A stretch of DNA of 64,000 bases, from assembly GCA_039805865.1 (NCBI GenBank), contig JBDLTI010000003.1, positions 1 through 64,000 of the forward strand. The letters run 5' to 3'. The translations under genes and the position numbers were made by a program. This document shows, piece by piece, positions 33,179 to 42,353 of the stretch. Positions within the stretch are counted from its first letter, which is position 1. Every line of letters begins with the position of its first letter. The notes beneath the pieces are model-generated. The model made no database searches, had not been told where the DNA came from, and was given only the letters and a program-made list of their open reading frames with translations. Source of the DNA: Fluviibacter sp039805865. Lineage in GTDB: Bacteria > Pseudomonadota > Gammaproteobacteria > Burkholderiales > Rhodocyclaceae.

Positions 33179-35275
33179 ATGACCAACGATTCTGCTTCAA
33201 TTTCCGAACTTGCTTCAGTTTCTGCATCCAAGGTGGTGACCTTTGATGGCAGTCCATTTCGCCTGCATCAGCCGTTTCCACCTGCCGGAGATCAGCCGGT
33301 TGCCATTGAACAACTGATGTCGGGTTTGGAAGATGGTCTTTCCTTCCAGACCTTGCTGGGCGTAACTGGCTCTGGAAAAACCTACACCATGGCCAATGTG
33401 ATCGCCCGTAGCGGCCGTCCTGCCCTGGTATTGGCACCGAATAAGACATTGGCTGCGCAGCTTTACGCGGAGTTCAAGGAGTTCTTCCCGGAAAATGCCG
33501 TTGAATACTTCGTCTCTTATTACGACTATTATCAGCCCGAGGCCTATGTGCCGAGCCGGGATCTGTTCATTGAAAAGGACTCATCAATTAATGAACATAT
33601 TGAACAGATGCGCCTTTCTGCAACCAAAAGTCTTATAGAACGTAGTGACTGCATTATTGTTGCCACGGTTTCTTGTATCTACGGTATTGGTGATCGTGAT
33701 GAGTATCATCAGATGATCATGCATGTTCGGGAGGGCGATAAGCTCGCACAGCGCGATTTACTCAAACGACTGGCCGAGATGCAGTACAGCCGTAATGAGA
33801 TGGATTTCCAGCGCGGCACCTTCCGCGTTCGCGGTGATGTGATTGATGTGTTTCCGGCAGAGCATGCTGAGCATGCCTTACGAATTGAGCTCTTTGACGA
33901 TGAAATCGAGCGGCTTCAACTGTTTGATCCGCTTACGGGTGAAATCAGACAAAGACTGTCCCGTTTTACGGTCTATCCATCGAGTCATTACGTCACGCCG
34001 CGTGCAACGGTATTGCGTGCGCTAGAAGGCATTAAGGAAGAGCTTAATGTGCAACGTGCAGCCTTTCTTTCAGAGGCCAAGCTGGTAGAAGCGCAACGTC
34101 TTGAACAAAGGACGAAGTTCGATATCGAAATGCTGAACGAAGTGGGCTTCTGCAAGGGGATTGAAAACTATTCGCGCCATCTTTCTGGCCGTAATCCGGG
34201 TGATCCCCCCCCAACGCTGATTGATTACCTGCCCGACAATGCGTTGATTTTTATCGATGAATCTCATGTAGCGATCGGGCAGGTGGGTGCCATGTACAAG
34301 GGCGACCGGTCGCGTAAAGAAAACCTGGTGAATTATGGTTTCCGTTTGCCATCTGCACTGGATAACCGACCACTTAAATTTGATGAATTCGAACAGCGGA
34401 TGCGCCAGGCGGTATTTGTATCAGCCACGCCGGCTGCCTATGAAAAGGAACATGCCGGCCAGGTTGTAGAGCAGGTGGTTCGGCCAACAGGGCTTGTGGA
34501 TCCACTGGTTGAAGTCAGACCCGCAACCACTCAGGTTGACGATTTGCTCGGCGAAATACGTAAACGTGTCGCTCTTGATGAACGTATCCTTGTAACAACG
34601 CTGACGAAGCGCATGTCCGAAGATTTGACGGACTATCTTACTGAAAACGGCATCAAGGTACGATATCTGCACTCGGATATTGATACGGTTGAACGCGTGG
34701 AGATCATTCGCGATCTTCGTTTGGGCGTATTTAATGTGGTGGTGGGTATTAACCTGTTGCGTGAAGGTCTGGATATTCCCGAGGTGTCGCTGGTCGCGAT
34801 CCTAGATGCTGATAAGGAAGGTTTTCTGCGTTCTGAAACCTCGTTGATTCAAACGATTGGTCGTGCAGCGCGTCATTTGAATGGTTCCGCCATCCTTTAT
34901 GCAGACAAGATCACCGGGTCAATGCGCCGTGCGATAGATGAAACGGAACGCCGCCGACAAAAGCAACTCGCGTTTAATGCAGAACACGGCATTGTGCCGC
35001 GGGGCGTTCAGAAGCGGATTAAAGATATCATTGATGGTGTTTACACCACAGGCTATTCGGATTCAACAGATGCTCAATCTATGCGCAAGGCTGCGCAGAC
35101 ACGTAAACGTTATGAATCGATGTCTGAAAAAGAAGTAGCTGCCGAAATCCGTAAGCTGGAGCAGGCCATGCAACAGCACGCCAAAAACCTCGAGTTTGAG
35201 GCGGCAGCACAGACTCGTGATCAGCTGTTCCGACTGAAGGAGCAATTGTTCGGCGCCGCACCCAAAGGGGATTAA
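33179..35275 (+). CDS. uvrB: excinuclease ABC subunit B
   Basis: 698 residues. Nucleotide excision repair helicase-like subunit that with UvrA and UvrC removes bulky lesions. Walker A TGSGKTYT near residue 60, the DNA-gripping beta-hairpin YYDYYQPEAYVPSRD near 113-127, helicase motifs SVTATP region (FVSATPAAYE), and the C-terminal UVR coiled coil (LEQAMQQHAKNLEFEAAAQT) near 655. Ends with APKGD. It is 4 bp from the convergent lipoprotein gene. No LexA-type box (CTGT-N8-ACAG) was seen upstream. uvrC lies at 61.7 kb. Confidence 0.97.
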   Translation: MTNDSASISELASVSASKVVTFDGSPFRLHQPFPPAGDQPVAIEQLMSGLEDGLSFQTLLGVTGSGKTYTMANVIARSGRPALVLAPNKTLAAQLYAEFKEFFPENAVEYFVSYYDYYQPEAYVPSRDLFIEKDSSINEHIEQMRLSATKSLIERSDCIIVATVSCIYGIGDRDEYHQMIMHVREGDKLAQRDLLKRLAEMQYSRNEMDFQRGTFRVRGDVIDVFPAEHAEHALRIELFDDEIERLQLFDPLTGEIRQRLSRFTVYPSSHYVTPRATVLRALEGIKEELNVQRAAFLSEAKLVEAQRLEQRTKFDIEMLNEVGFCKGIENYSRHLSGRNPGDPPPTLIDYLPDNALIFIDESHVAIGQVGAMYKGDRSRKENLVNYGFRLPSALDNRPLKFDEFEQRMRQAVFVSATPAAYEKEHAGQVVEQVVRPTGLVDPLVEVRPATTQVDDLLGEIRKRVALDERILVTTLTKRMSEDLTDYLTENGIKVRYLHSDIDTVERVEIIRDLRLGVFNVVVGINLLREGLDIPEVSLVAILDADKEGFLRSETSLIQTIGRAARHLNGSAILYADKITGSMRRAIDETERRRQKQLAFNAEHGIVPRGVQKRIKDIIDGVYTTGYSDSTDAQSMRKAAQTRKRYESMSEKEVAAEIRKLEQAMQQHAKNLEFEAAAQTRDQLFRLKEQLFGAAPKGD

Positions 35276-35279
35276 AGCC

Positions 35280-36104
35280 TTAGAGCTTCTTCATAATCGC
35301 GCACATATCGGTGGCAATACCGCTCACCAGATATTGCGTGACTGATTTTGATGCTTGGGCGAGCTCCGAAGCCTGTTGGGGATTTGTTTTGCTGTAGTGA
35401 TGCAGGGTGACAGAACCCGTGGTGCCCGAGCTGTAGGCATATCGCCCAATTTGTTTGAGACTGCTCGATTCATACACACGCACAAAAGCATCACCTTCCA
35501 GCGTGTCATCTTTGAGGCCGGATCTGAGCTTCACGTTGGTCACGCCGACCTGCATAAAAAAACGATAGGGCGCAGCGCGCTCTCTAAAACCAGCCGGCAA
35601 TGCGAGATGGGTTTCGGTCCAGTTAACCTTTGTGGGCTCAAGTGTTTCTGGATAGACCGCTGAATTAATACCGCAGGTCTTGAGCTGTATCGCCAGTTTT
35701 TGTGCGAAGTACACCGGTAAATTAACGGGTGCAATGGCTTGGGCAACATCCTGGCTATCGACATTTTTAGATGCCGATTCTTCGGCATGAGAGGCAGCCG
35801 CACTGCCGGCGGTAGATCCGGCCAATCCCCCGACAACACCCGCCACAGGCCCGACCACCATGCTTCCTAAAAAACCGCCAATCGTTGAAGTTTTATCGGA
35901 TATATAGCTCGTCTTAACCGCACCGCTAGGAATAATCAGAACCTGATAGGGGATTTGTCGAATTGGCTGTGCAGCATTTTCGTCAATGACATCCGCCGCT
36001 TTGCCAGATTGATTGATCTTGAATGGTCCGGATACGCAACCAGATAAGATTGAGCATAGTGCAATAGCATGAAGCGCATTCAAGTATGTGGATTTTTTAG
36101 ACAT
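35280..36104 (-). CDS. outer-membrane lipoprotein with glycine zipper, unknown function
   Basis: 274 residues. Lipoprotein signal with lipobox ILSGC (cysteine near residue 22). Residues 75-110 form a glycine-zipper segment (GGFLGSMVVGPVAGVVGG), a short membrane-inserting motif, followed by ASHAEESASKNV. The C-terminal half is soluble. Family not recognised. It converges on uvrB and diverges from the phosphatase gene across a palindrome-bearing gap. Confidence 0.8.
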   Translation of the reverse strand: MSKKSTYLNALHAIALCSILSGCVSGPFKINQSGKAADVIDENAAQPIRQIPYQVLIIPSGAVKTSYISDKTSTIGGFLGSMVVGPVAGVVGGLAGSTAGSAAASHAEESASKNVDSQDVAQAIAPVNLPVYFAQKLAIQLKTCGINSAVYPETLEPTKVNWTETHLALPAGFRERAAPYRFFMQVGVTNVKLRSGLKDDTLEGDAFVRVYESSSLKQIGRYAYSSGTTGSVTLHHYSKTNPQQASELAQASKSVTQYLVSGIATDMCAIMKKL

Positions 36105-36125
36105 TGTCGTTATTGTGCACGTTTG

Positions 36126-36137
36126 CCATAATTATGG
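36126..36137. promoter_or_regulatory. perfect 12-bp palindrome in divergent promoter region
   Basis: CCATAATTATGG lies between the lipoprotein gene (minus) and the phosphatase gene (plus). A plus-strand promoter TTGCCA (36123-36128), 16 bp, TAAAAA (36145-36150) overlaps it, so it could be an operator. Low certainty. Confidence 0.4.
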
Positions 36138-36240
36138 AACAATGTAAAAAAATATTGAGACTTGAACCAGCAAGATCAAACCACCAGATCAGGTTTTTAA
36201 AACTGACGTGGAGCATAAGCGGTTCAGAGAGGGGGAGCGA

Positions 36241-36771
36241 ATGACGAGAGTGCTGTTCGTGTGTATGGGAAATATTTGTCGTTCACCAACGGCAGAGGCT
36301 GTGTTTCGTCGATTGGCAGCGCAGCGTGGTTTGCTCGGTGAGCTGGAAATAGATTCTGCAGGTACCCATGGTTACCATGTGGGCGAAACGCCTGATGCGC
36401 GTACCCAGAGAGCTGCTGCCGAGCGCAAGTATGATTTGTCTGAAATTCATGCACGTAAAGTAGCGCCTGAAGACTTGGAGTACTTTGATCTGGTTCTGGC
36501 GATGGATCGGAGTAACCTGGACGCGCTGCGTAAGCTCTGTCCGTCTAATCGGCTGCATCGTCTCAAACTGTTCATGAGCTACGCGCGTCAATTTGATGAT
36601 GATGAAGTGCCTGATCCGTATTATGGCCTTGCCCACGATTTTGATCTTGTACTCGACATGATTGAAGATGCGGCAGAGGGTTTGCTTGATAGTGTTGTCC
36701 GTGAACGCGGTGATCTGGAACCTGCGAAGCTATCTTCAAAGGCAGGTTCGGGTAAATCTAAATCGGGTTAA
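36241..36771 (+). CDS. low-molecular-weight protein-tyrosine phosphatase
   Basis: 176 residues from the ATG at 36241, preceded by GAGGGGGAG. The catalytic P-loop C8-MGNIC-R14-S is intact (C-x5-R), and the general acid motif DPYYG is near residue 127. The enzyme removes phosphate from phosphotyrosine, often of capsule or surface polysaccharide kinases. There is a 20-residue Lys/Ser tail. The gene has a candidate promoter in the palindrome region and a bidirectional terminator 30 bp downstream. An extension eleven codons upstream is less likely. Confidence 0.92.
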   Translation: MTRVLFVCMGNICRSPTAEAVFRRLAAQRGLLGELEIDSAGTHGYHVGETPDARTQRAAAERKYDLSEIHARKVAPEDLEYFDLVLAMDRSNLDALRKLCPSNRLHRLKLFMSYARQFDDDEVPDPYYGLAHDFDLVLDMIEDAAEGLLDSVVRERGDLEPAKLSSKAGSGKSKSG

Positions 36772-36800
36772 TTAGAAGTAATATTAGAAGTGATTCCAGA

Positions 36801-36834
36801 CATAAAAAAACGCGCCGGAGCGCGTTTTTTTATG
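36801..36834. terminator. bidirectional terminator between phosphatase and rne
   Basis: Stem ACGCGC/GCGCGT around loop CGGA, flanked by A7 and T7, so that both strands give a U run. It ends the phosphatase transcript on the plus strand and rne on the minus strand. Confidence 0.92.
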
Positions 36835-36847
36835 GAGCACTCCAGAA

Positions 36848-39433
36848 TTACTCTTTACGGGTTTCGACCATTTGTAGTGGTTCTTCTACAACAACCGGCT
36901 TAGCGCGTGGTGCGCGTGGTTTGCGTACCGGCTTTTCAGCAGGTGCTGCAGTAACGCTTGCACGCTTAACCGGGTCTGTTTCAACCATCTGCAGGCCAAC
37001 CGCTTCCAGTGAGACAGGAGCGGGTGCAATAGCCACCGGTTTAGGTGCTGGTTGTTGTGTTGCAGGGGCTGCTTCAACTACGGGAGCTGGCGCAGCAGCA
37101 GGTGCCGGGGCAGGGGCCGCGATAGGGGCTGGCGCTTGAACAGCAGGTGCAGACTCTAAGGCAACGGGTGCGATGGCTGGTGCTGGCGACGATGTTTCGG
37201 AAGAAACGTTTGCCGATTCAAAACGCTGTTCGCCAACGTTCTCGTTCTGGGTTTCACCATTGTTAGGTTGACGCTCACCACGCTCTCGACGACCGCCACG
37301 ACGACCACGACGACGGGCGTTACCACTGGTAGTTTCGTTTGCTGGAGTTTCTGCTGTGATGCCTTCAGCATTCAACAGATCAAGAGTATCCGTCGTCTGT
37401 GCGCTTGCAGCGGTTTCGTTCGTGGTGTTGGGACGACGATCACGGCCACCGCGGCGGCGATTGTTGCCAGCCGCGTTCTGACCAGTTTCATCAGTGCTTG
37501 CACCTTCAGCCGGCGTCGATGCACGGTCGCCACGATTGCTATTGCGACGGCCTTCCTGGCCTTCAGGACGTGGAGCACGTTCGCCGCGGCCTTGACGACC
37601 ACCGCGTTCGCCACGAGTCTGACGGCCTTCGCTATCACCGCTTTGACGGCGAGCATTGCCACGGCCTTCACGCGGCTCACGCGTTGTGCGTGGGCGGGCC
37701 ACTTCAACAGGCGGCTTTTTCTTGCTGTCACCGTTCAGCCAGCTGAATAGCTTGGACATGAAACCGGTTTTTTCTTCCGGCATTGGCTCTGGCGGCGTCG
37801 TTGATTTCATCGAAACCGGTGCCGGCGCGGCAGGTGCCACATTGCGAATCGCCGCTGTTGGACGGTTTTGATTCTTTTGTTGTTCCGTTGCGTAAGCAGG
37901 CAGCTCGGTCAACGATTGATCAACCATCTTGTAAGACGGTTCACGCACGTCATCCTGATTCAGTTCGTCATGACGCAGGCGCTGAATATGGTGCGCCGGT
38001 GTTTCAAGATGTTTGTTCGGCAACAGCAGAATGGTGATCTTGTGACGCAGTTCAATCGCCTGAATATCGGCGCGCTTTTCATTGAGCAGGAAGGTGGCAA
38101 CGTCTACTGGAACCTGGGTATGAACAGCCGCCGTGTTTTCCTTCATCGCCTCTTCTTCGAGGATGCGCAGGATGTGCAGCGCAGCGGATTCGGTAGAACG
38201 GATATGGCCGGTACCGGTACAGCGCGGGCAGGTGATATAGGAGGTTTCTGCCAATGCCGGACGCAGACGTTGACGCGACAGCTCCAGTAGACCAAAACGG
38301 CTGATCTTGCTGGTCTGTACACGGGCACGATCGTGGTGCAGGGCATCGCGCAGGCGATTTTCAACTTCACGCTGGTTGCGTGCGCTTTCCATATCAATGA
38401 AGTCGATAACGATCAGGCCACCCAAATCGCGTAGACGCAGCTGGCGGGCGATTTCGTCTGCGGCTTCGAGGTTAGTCTTCAGTGCGGTTTCTTCAATGTC
38501 GCTACCCTTGGTCGAACGACCCGAGTTCACGTCAACAGATACCAAGGCTTCGGTATGGTCGATCACGATGGCGCCACCGGCCGGCAGATTTACCTGACGG
38601 GCATAGGCCGATTCGATCTGATGCTCGATCTGGAAGCGCGAGAAGAGCGGCACATCGTCGTGATAGCGCTTTACGCGATTCACGTTATGCGGCATCACCT
38701 GGCTCATAAAGGCCAGGGCTTGTTCGTAAATGTCATCGGTGTCGATGAGAATTTCACCGATATCAGGCTGGAAGTAATCGCGGATCGCGCGAATCACCAG
38801 ACTGCCTTCCTGGAAAATCAGCAGCGGTGCCACATTGTCTTTGGCCACCGAATCAATGGCGGTCCACAACTGCATCAGGTAGTTCATGTCCCATTGCAGT
38901 TCTTCTGCAGTACGACCAATGGCAGCGGTACGGGCGATCAGGCTCATGCCTTCAGGCACGGTCAGCTGGGCCATTGCATCACGCAGTTCCGAGCGATCAT
39001 CACCTTCGACACGGCGGGAGACGCCACCACCGCGTGGATTGTTCGGCATCAGAACCAGATAACGACCGGCAAGCGAGACGTAGGTGGTCAGGGCTGCGCC
39101 CTTGTTGCCTCGTTCATCTTTGTCGACCTGAACGATCAGTTCCTGACCTTCTTTCAGGGTTTCCTGCATCTTTGCACGACTACCTTCACCGTTGGGTGCA
39201 TAGTATTCACGGGCAATTTCTTTGAATGGGAGGAAGCCGTGGCGATCAGCGCCGTAGTTAACGAATACCGCTTCAAGCGATGGTTCGATACGGGTAATAA
39301 CGCCTTTGTAGATGTTGCTCTTACGCTGTTCTTTAGCAGCGGATTCGATATCGAGGTCGATGAGCTTCTGGCCCTCGACAATGGCGACGCGCAATTCTTC
39401 AGCTTGCGTCGCATTAAATAGCATGCGTTTCAT
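36848..39433 (-). CDS. rne: ribonuclease E
   Basis: 861 residues. Essential endonuclease for mRNA decay and rRNA/tRNA processing. N-terminal S1 domain (about 35-120), DNase-I-like catalytic part with metal aspartates in VSVDVNSGR and LIVIDFIDM, and the Zn-link CPRCTGTGH near residue 405. The C-terminal third (from about 520) is disordered, rich in Arg, Glu, Gly, Pro and Ala, and has repeated RRG/ERG blocks that bind RNA and partner proteins. Shorter than E. coli RNase E (1061). A long structured leader precedes it. Confidence 0.96.
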   Translation of the reverse strand: MKRMLFNATQAEELRVAIVEGQKLIDLDIESAAKEQRKSNIYKGVITRIEPSLEAVFVNYGADRHGFLPFKEIAREYYAPNGEGSRAKMQETLKEGQELIVQVDKDERGNKGAALTTYVSLAGRYLVLMPNNPRGGGVSRRVEGDDRSELRDAMAQLTVPEGMSLIARTAAIGRTAEELQWDMNYLMQLWTAIDSVAKDNVAPLLIFQEGSLVIRAIRDYFQPDIGEILIDTDDIYEQALAFMSQVMPHNVNRVKRYHDDVPLFSRFQIEHQIESAYARQVNLPAGGAIVIDHTEALVSVDVNSGRSTKGSDIEETALKTNLEAADEIARQLRLRDLGGLIVIDFIDMESARNQREVENRLRDALHHDRARVQTSKISRFGLLELSRQRLRPALAETSYITCPRCTGTGHIRSTESAALHILRILEEEAMKENTAAVHTQVPVDVATFLLNEKRADIQAIELRHKITILLLPNKHLETPAHHIQRLRHDELNQDDVREPSYKMVDQSLTELPAYATEQQKNQNRPTAAIRNVAPAAPAPVSMKSTTPPEPMPEEKTGFMSKLFSWLNGDSKKKPPVEVARPRTTREPREGRGNARRQSGDSEGRQTRGERGGRQGRGERAPRPEGQEGRRNSNRGDRASTPAEGASTDETGQNAAGNNRRRGGRDRRPNTTNETAASAQTTDTLDLLNAEGITAETPANETTSGNARRRGRRGGRRERGERQPNNGETQNENVGEQRFESANVSSETSSPAPAIAPVALESAPAVQAPAPIAAPAPAPAAAPAPVVEAAPATQQPAPKPVAIAPAPVSLEAVGLQMVETDPVKRASVTAAPAEKPVRKPRAPRAKPVVVEEPLQMVETRKE

Positions 39434-39437
39434 ACTT

Positions 39438-39454
39438 GGTGCTCCTAAAGCACC
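39438..39454 (-). promoter_or_regulatory. hairpin enclosing the rne ribosome-binding site
   Basis: Read on the minus strand, GGTGCT and AGCACC pair around a TTAGG loop. The Shine-Dalgarno AGGAG spans the loop and the downstream arm, 8 bases before the ATG. When folded it would reduce ribosome access. Confidence 0.6.
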
Positions 39455-39457
39455 GGC

Positions 39458-39471
39458 ACGGGCATTCCCGT
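39458..39471 (-). promoter_or_regulatory. second hairpin in the rne leader
   Basis: Stem ACGGG/CCCGT around a 4-base loop AATG (minus strand), immediately 5' of the hairpin with the ribosome-binding site. Possibly a structural partner or an RNase E site. Confidence 0.5.
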
Positions 39472-39844
39472 AGGCAGGGTCACTGCGTTGTAATCGAGGC
39501 TTTCCGCGCGGCGTGCTCTCAGGGCGAGGCAGGGGATATCCTGTGTGGATCCCAAGCCGGACGTTCGGACAAGGCCAATCAATTACGACCGACAGGTCAA
39601 GGCATCTTGGGACGCATAACCTGCCGTTGCTGCATTCGGGACTGCATACGCCGGGCGTGTGTCAGTCGGTGACGGCCGCTTGTGTTCGTCTGGGCGGGTC
39701 GTCATAGCCCGGTTTGGCTGCGCCGGATGGTCACGAATCACGAACGCGTGGATCGACGATCTCGGGTCGGAATCCGGGCAGATCGATCCGGTATTAGACC
39801 CGGGAGGCGACCTGCTGGCAGCACAAACGTGTAAAGTATAAGGC

Positions 39845-40936
39845 ATGACACGCAGTAATAGAACGCCAATGTGCCCTTTGCGGCAAAAATCTTCTCATTC
39901 GACGGGCTCGGCTGAAAAAAGAACAACGGAAACAGCTGGTTACGCGAAAAAAGATGATGCGCAGCCTGAAATCAGCTCTGCGTTGTCGGTTGAGCAGCGG
40001 ATTATTGATCGCGAAGAAGCGGGGCAGCGTTTAGATAACTATTTGTTGCGGCATTTAAAGGGTGTGCCTAAAAGCCGTATTTATAAAATAGTGCGCAGTG
40101 GTGAAGTGCGTATTAATAAGGGGCGCTGTCAGCCCGATCAGCGTCTTAATGAGGGGGATGTGCTCAGGTTGCCGCCAGTGCGTCGCGCGGCGTTCTCTGA
40201 GGAAAAGCCGCCTGTCGCCCCCATGGTCGATTTACCGGTTTTGTATGAAGATGAAGCGCTGATTGCCTTGAATAAGCCCTGTGGGGTTGCTGTGCATGGT
40301 GGAAGTGGTTTGGCTTGGGGTTTGATCGAAGCGCTGCGTGCGCAGCGTCCTGATGCGCGATTCCTTGAATTGGCGCACCGTTTAGATCGGGAAACCTCAG
40401 GCGTGCTTCTGGTGGCCAAGAAACGTTCTGCCTTGATTGCCTTGCACGACATGTTCCGCGAACAAAAAGGCGATAAGCGCTATCTGGCGCTGGTGCAAGG
40501 TGTCTGGACTGAAAAGTCCATCCAGGTGACGCTGCCGTTATTTAAGTATCTTACGGCTGAGGGTGAGCGCCGGGTGCGCATCGCCAAAGGACGTGATTTG
40601 CAAAATCCTGAGGTTCGGACAGCAGAAACCCATTTTCGTCTGAAAAAACAGTACCCGGGCTATGCGTTGGTCGAGGCAAAGCTTAAAACGGGTCGTACGC
40701 ATCAAATTCGCGTCCATTTGGCCGCTTTGGGTTATCCCATTGTCGGTGATGACAAATACGGCGATTTTGCGTTGAACAAATCGTTGGCGAACAGCAAAGC
40801 CCTTGAGCGCATGTTCCTGCATGCGTTTAGTATGCGGTGCAAACATCCGGCAAGCGGAGAGCCGCTCAACGTAGAGGCGCCTTTGCCAGTTGAGCTTGAC
40901 CGATTTCTTGCAACGCTTGAGCGTGCAAAAACTTAA
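39845..40936 (+). CDS. rluC: 23S rRNA pseudouridine synthase RluC
   Basis: 363 residues. It makes pseudouridines 955, 2504 and 2580 in 23S rRNA by family analogy. S4 domain (QRLDNYLLRHLKGVPKSRIYK) near 60-100, catalytic-aspartate motif HRLDRETSGVLL near residue 178, and the C-terminal HQIRVHLAALGYPIVGDDKYG. The first 35 residues are low-complexity and the true start could be later. The start lies on the same A+T-rich patch as the rne promoter. The HAD gene follows 8 bp on. Confidence 0.93.
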   Translation: MTRSNRTPMCPLRQKSSHSTGSAEKRTTETAGYAKKDDAQPEISSALSVEQRIIDREEAGQRLDNYLLRHLKGVPKSRIYKIVRSGEVRINKGRCQPDQRLNEGDVLRLPPVRRAAFSEEKPPVAPMVDLPVLYEDEALIALNKPCGVAVHGGSGLAWGLIEALRAQRPDARFLELAHRLDRETSGVLLVAKKRSALIALHDMFREQKGDKRYLALVQGVWTEKSIQVTLPLFKYLTAEGERRVRIAKGRDLQNPEVRTAETHFRLKKQYPGYALVEAKLKTGRTHQIRVHLAALGYPIVGDDKYGDFALNKSLANSKALERMFLHAFSMRCKHPASGEPLNVEAPLPVELDRFLATLERAKT

Positions 40937-40944
40937 TAAATAAC

Positions 40945-41604
40945 ATGAACAAACGCAACTACGACCTTGTTGTTTTTGACTGGGACGGCACTTTGCTGGA
41001 CTCAACCGGGGCCATCGTCAAAGCCATTCAGGCAGCCAGTGTTGATGTGGGCGCGGTAATACCCACCGACGAAAAGGCACGTTACGTCATTGGCATGGGG
41101 TTGCGAGAGGCGCTGATGCACGCCGTACCCGATTTGCCTGAATCCCGATATGACGATCTTGTGCACGCTTACCGCAAACATTATCTGTCTGGTGATCATG
41201 AGCTTGCATTGTTCGCAGGTGTAGAGAGCTTATTGCAGACTTTGCAGGCAGAACACCGCTGGATTGCCGTCGCAACGGGAAAAAGCCGACTGGGCCTGGA
41301 TCGTGCGCTTGAACATAGTGGTCTGGGTCGTTATTTCGACACGACACGCACTGCCGATGAAACGCGAAGCAAGCCCCATCCGCAAATGCTTGAGGAAATT
41401 ATGAATCAGTTTGCCGTTGATCCAGAGCGTACGCTGATGATTGGTGACACGACCCATGATTTGCTTATGGCACAGAATGCAGGTGCGCGCGGTCTGGGTA
41501 TCACGCATGGTGCCCACCCTGTTTCAGCGTTGGAAGATTGTGCACCTGAAGGCCTGGTTGACTCAATTGCCGATCTTTCAATCTGGATTAAAAAAAACGG
41601 CTAA
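40945..41604 (+). CDS. HAD-family hydrolase, phosphoglycolate phosphatase-like
   Basis: 219 residues. The nucleophile motif DWDGTLLDST is at 12-21, the cap follows (residues 25-85), and motifs ATGKS (near 111), the lysine region and MIGDTTHDL (near 167) complete the site. HAD enzymes of this group remove phosphate from phosphoglycolate or similar small molecules. In betaproteobacteria such a gene often follows rluC. It converges with the methyltransferase gene, 7 bp apart. Confidence 0.92.
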   Translation: MNKRNYDLVVFDWDGTLLDSTGAIVKAIQAASVDVGAVIPTDEKARYVIGMGLREALMHAVPDLPESRYDDLVHAYRKHYLSGDHELALFAGVESLLQTLQAEHRWIAVATGKSRLGLDRALEHSGLGRYFDTTRTADETRSKPHPQMLEEIMNQFAVDPERTLMIGDTTHDLLMAQNAGARGLGITHGAHPVSALEDCAPEGLVDSIADLSIWIKKNG

Positions 41605-41611
41605 CCAGTTG

Positions 41612-42346
41612 TTAATATTTAAACAAAAACACAGCAGGATGCTTGTTTAGTGTCGGTGCCTCTGACTTTTTCCAGGCTTGTGCGCTTTTGGTCTGAATGA
41701 ACTGGCTAGGCATTGTGAGGTCGGCGGCGACACAGATTTGCGTTTCCGGTTTCAAGCCATTAATCAGGCTTTCAAAGAAGGCATGGTTGCGATAGGGCGT
41801 CTCTATCACGATTTGGGTTTGCCCCTGGCGGCGTGATTCGTCTTCCAGTCTCGATAGCGCCTGTTTACGGCTTGCTTCATCCTGTGGCAAGTAGCCATGG
41901 AAGGCAAAACGTTGGCCGCCAAGACCGGAGCCCATGAGTGCCAGCAATAAGGAAGAGGGCCCGATGTGGGGCATGACCAAAATATTGCGCTGGTGCGCGC
42001 GCTGTACGAGTTCCGAGCCGGGATCTGCAACCGCAGGGCATCCGGCCTCTGAGAGTAGACCGATAGCGTGACCATTCTCTATTGGCTTTAAAAGCTCGTC
42101 CCAATCGCTGCTTTTAGCCTCGGATTTGCCCATTTTTCCCCGACCGGGCAGTTCCTGAATGTTCAATTCGGCGATTGGCACCGGCATTTCAACAGTTTTA
42201 AGAAATGCGCGTGCACTTTTGGCATTTTCGACAATGAAATGCCTGAGTTGACGGGTTAAATCCAGAACATCAGGTGTGAGCGATAGTCCCGGTTTAGCGT
42301 CAGCTAATTCACTCAGTGGCACTGGGATCAGGTGTAAGGCACTCAT
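41612..42346 (-). CDS. SAM-dependent methyltransferase, RsmI/YraL-like (tetrapyrrole methylase fold)
   Basis: 244 residues from the ATG at 42346, placed 7 bp after the maf stop; longer frames overlap maf and carry no family pattern. Motifs GLLSEAGCPAVADPGSELVQ (near 95-115) and IGPSSLLLALMGSGL are typical of RsmI, which 2'-O-methylates cytidine 1402 of 16S rRNA. The N-terminal glycine loop is less canonical (LHLIPVPLS rather than LYVVATPIGN), so it may be a relative of unclear target rather than the main RsmI. Confidence 0.8.
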   Translation of the reverse strand: MSALHLIPVPLSELADAKPGLSLTPDVLDLTRQLRHFIVENAKSARAFLKTVEMPVPIAELNIQELPGRGKMGKSEAKSSDWDELLKPIENGHAIGLLSEAGCPAVADPGSELVQRAHQRNILVMPHIGPSSLLLALMGSGLGGQRFAFHGYLPQDEASRKQALSRLEDESRRQGQTQIVIETPYRNHAFFESLINGLKPETQICVAADLTMPSQFIQTKSAQAWKKSEAPTLNKHPAVFLFKY

Positions 42347-42353
42347 AAGGCGA

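Larger units (their letters stand above)
39434..39844 (-). promoter_or_regulatory. rne leader and divergent rne/rluC intergenic region
   Basis: 411 bp without a credible gene. On the minus strand a -10-like TATACT at 39835-39840 lies beside the rluC start, giving a likely rne leader of about 390 nt. It is G+C-rich and holds several inverted repeats, the two closest to rne listed separately. A long leader that limits its own translation is known for RNase E in other proteobacteria. Small open frames on the plus strand here show no family. Confidence 0.5.

Noticed and set aside
37268..37750. 160-codon Thr/Ala-rich frame opposite the RNase E C-terminal region
   Set aside because: Complement of the repetitive Arg/Glu-rich tail; no start signal or family.
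38555..39421. 288-codon open frame antisense to rne
   Set aside because: It lies wholly opposite the catalytic part of RNase E and its residues show no family pattern; long antisense frames are common opposite such genes.
39436..39844. short open frames in the rne leader (for example 39436-39672)
   Set aside because: No ribosome site, no family and overlap with the leader hairpins.
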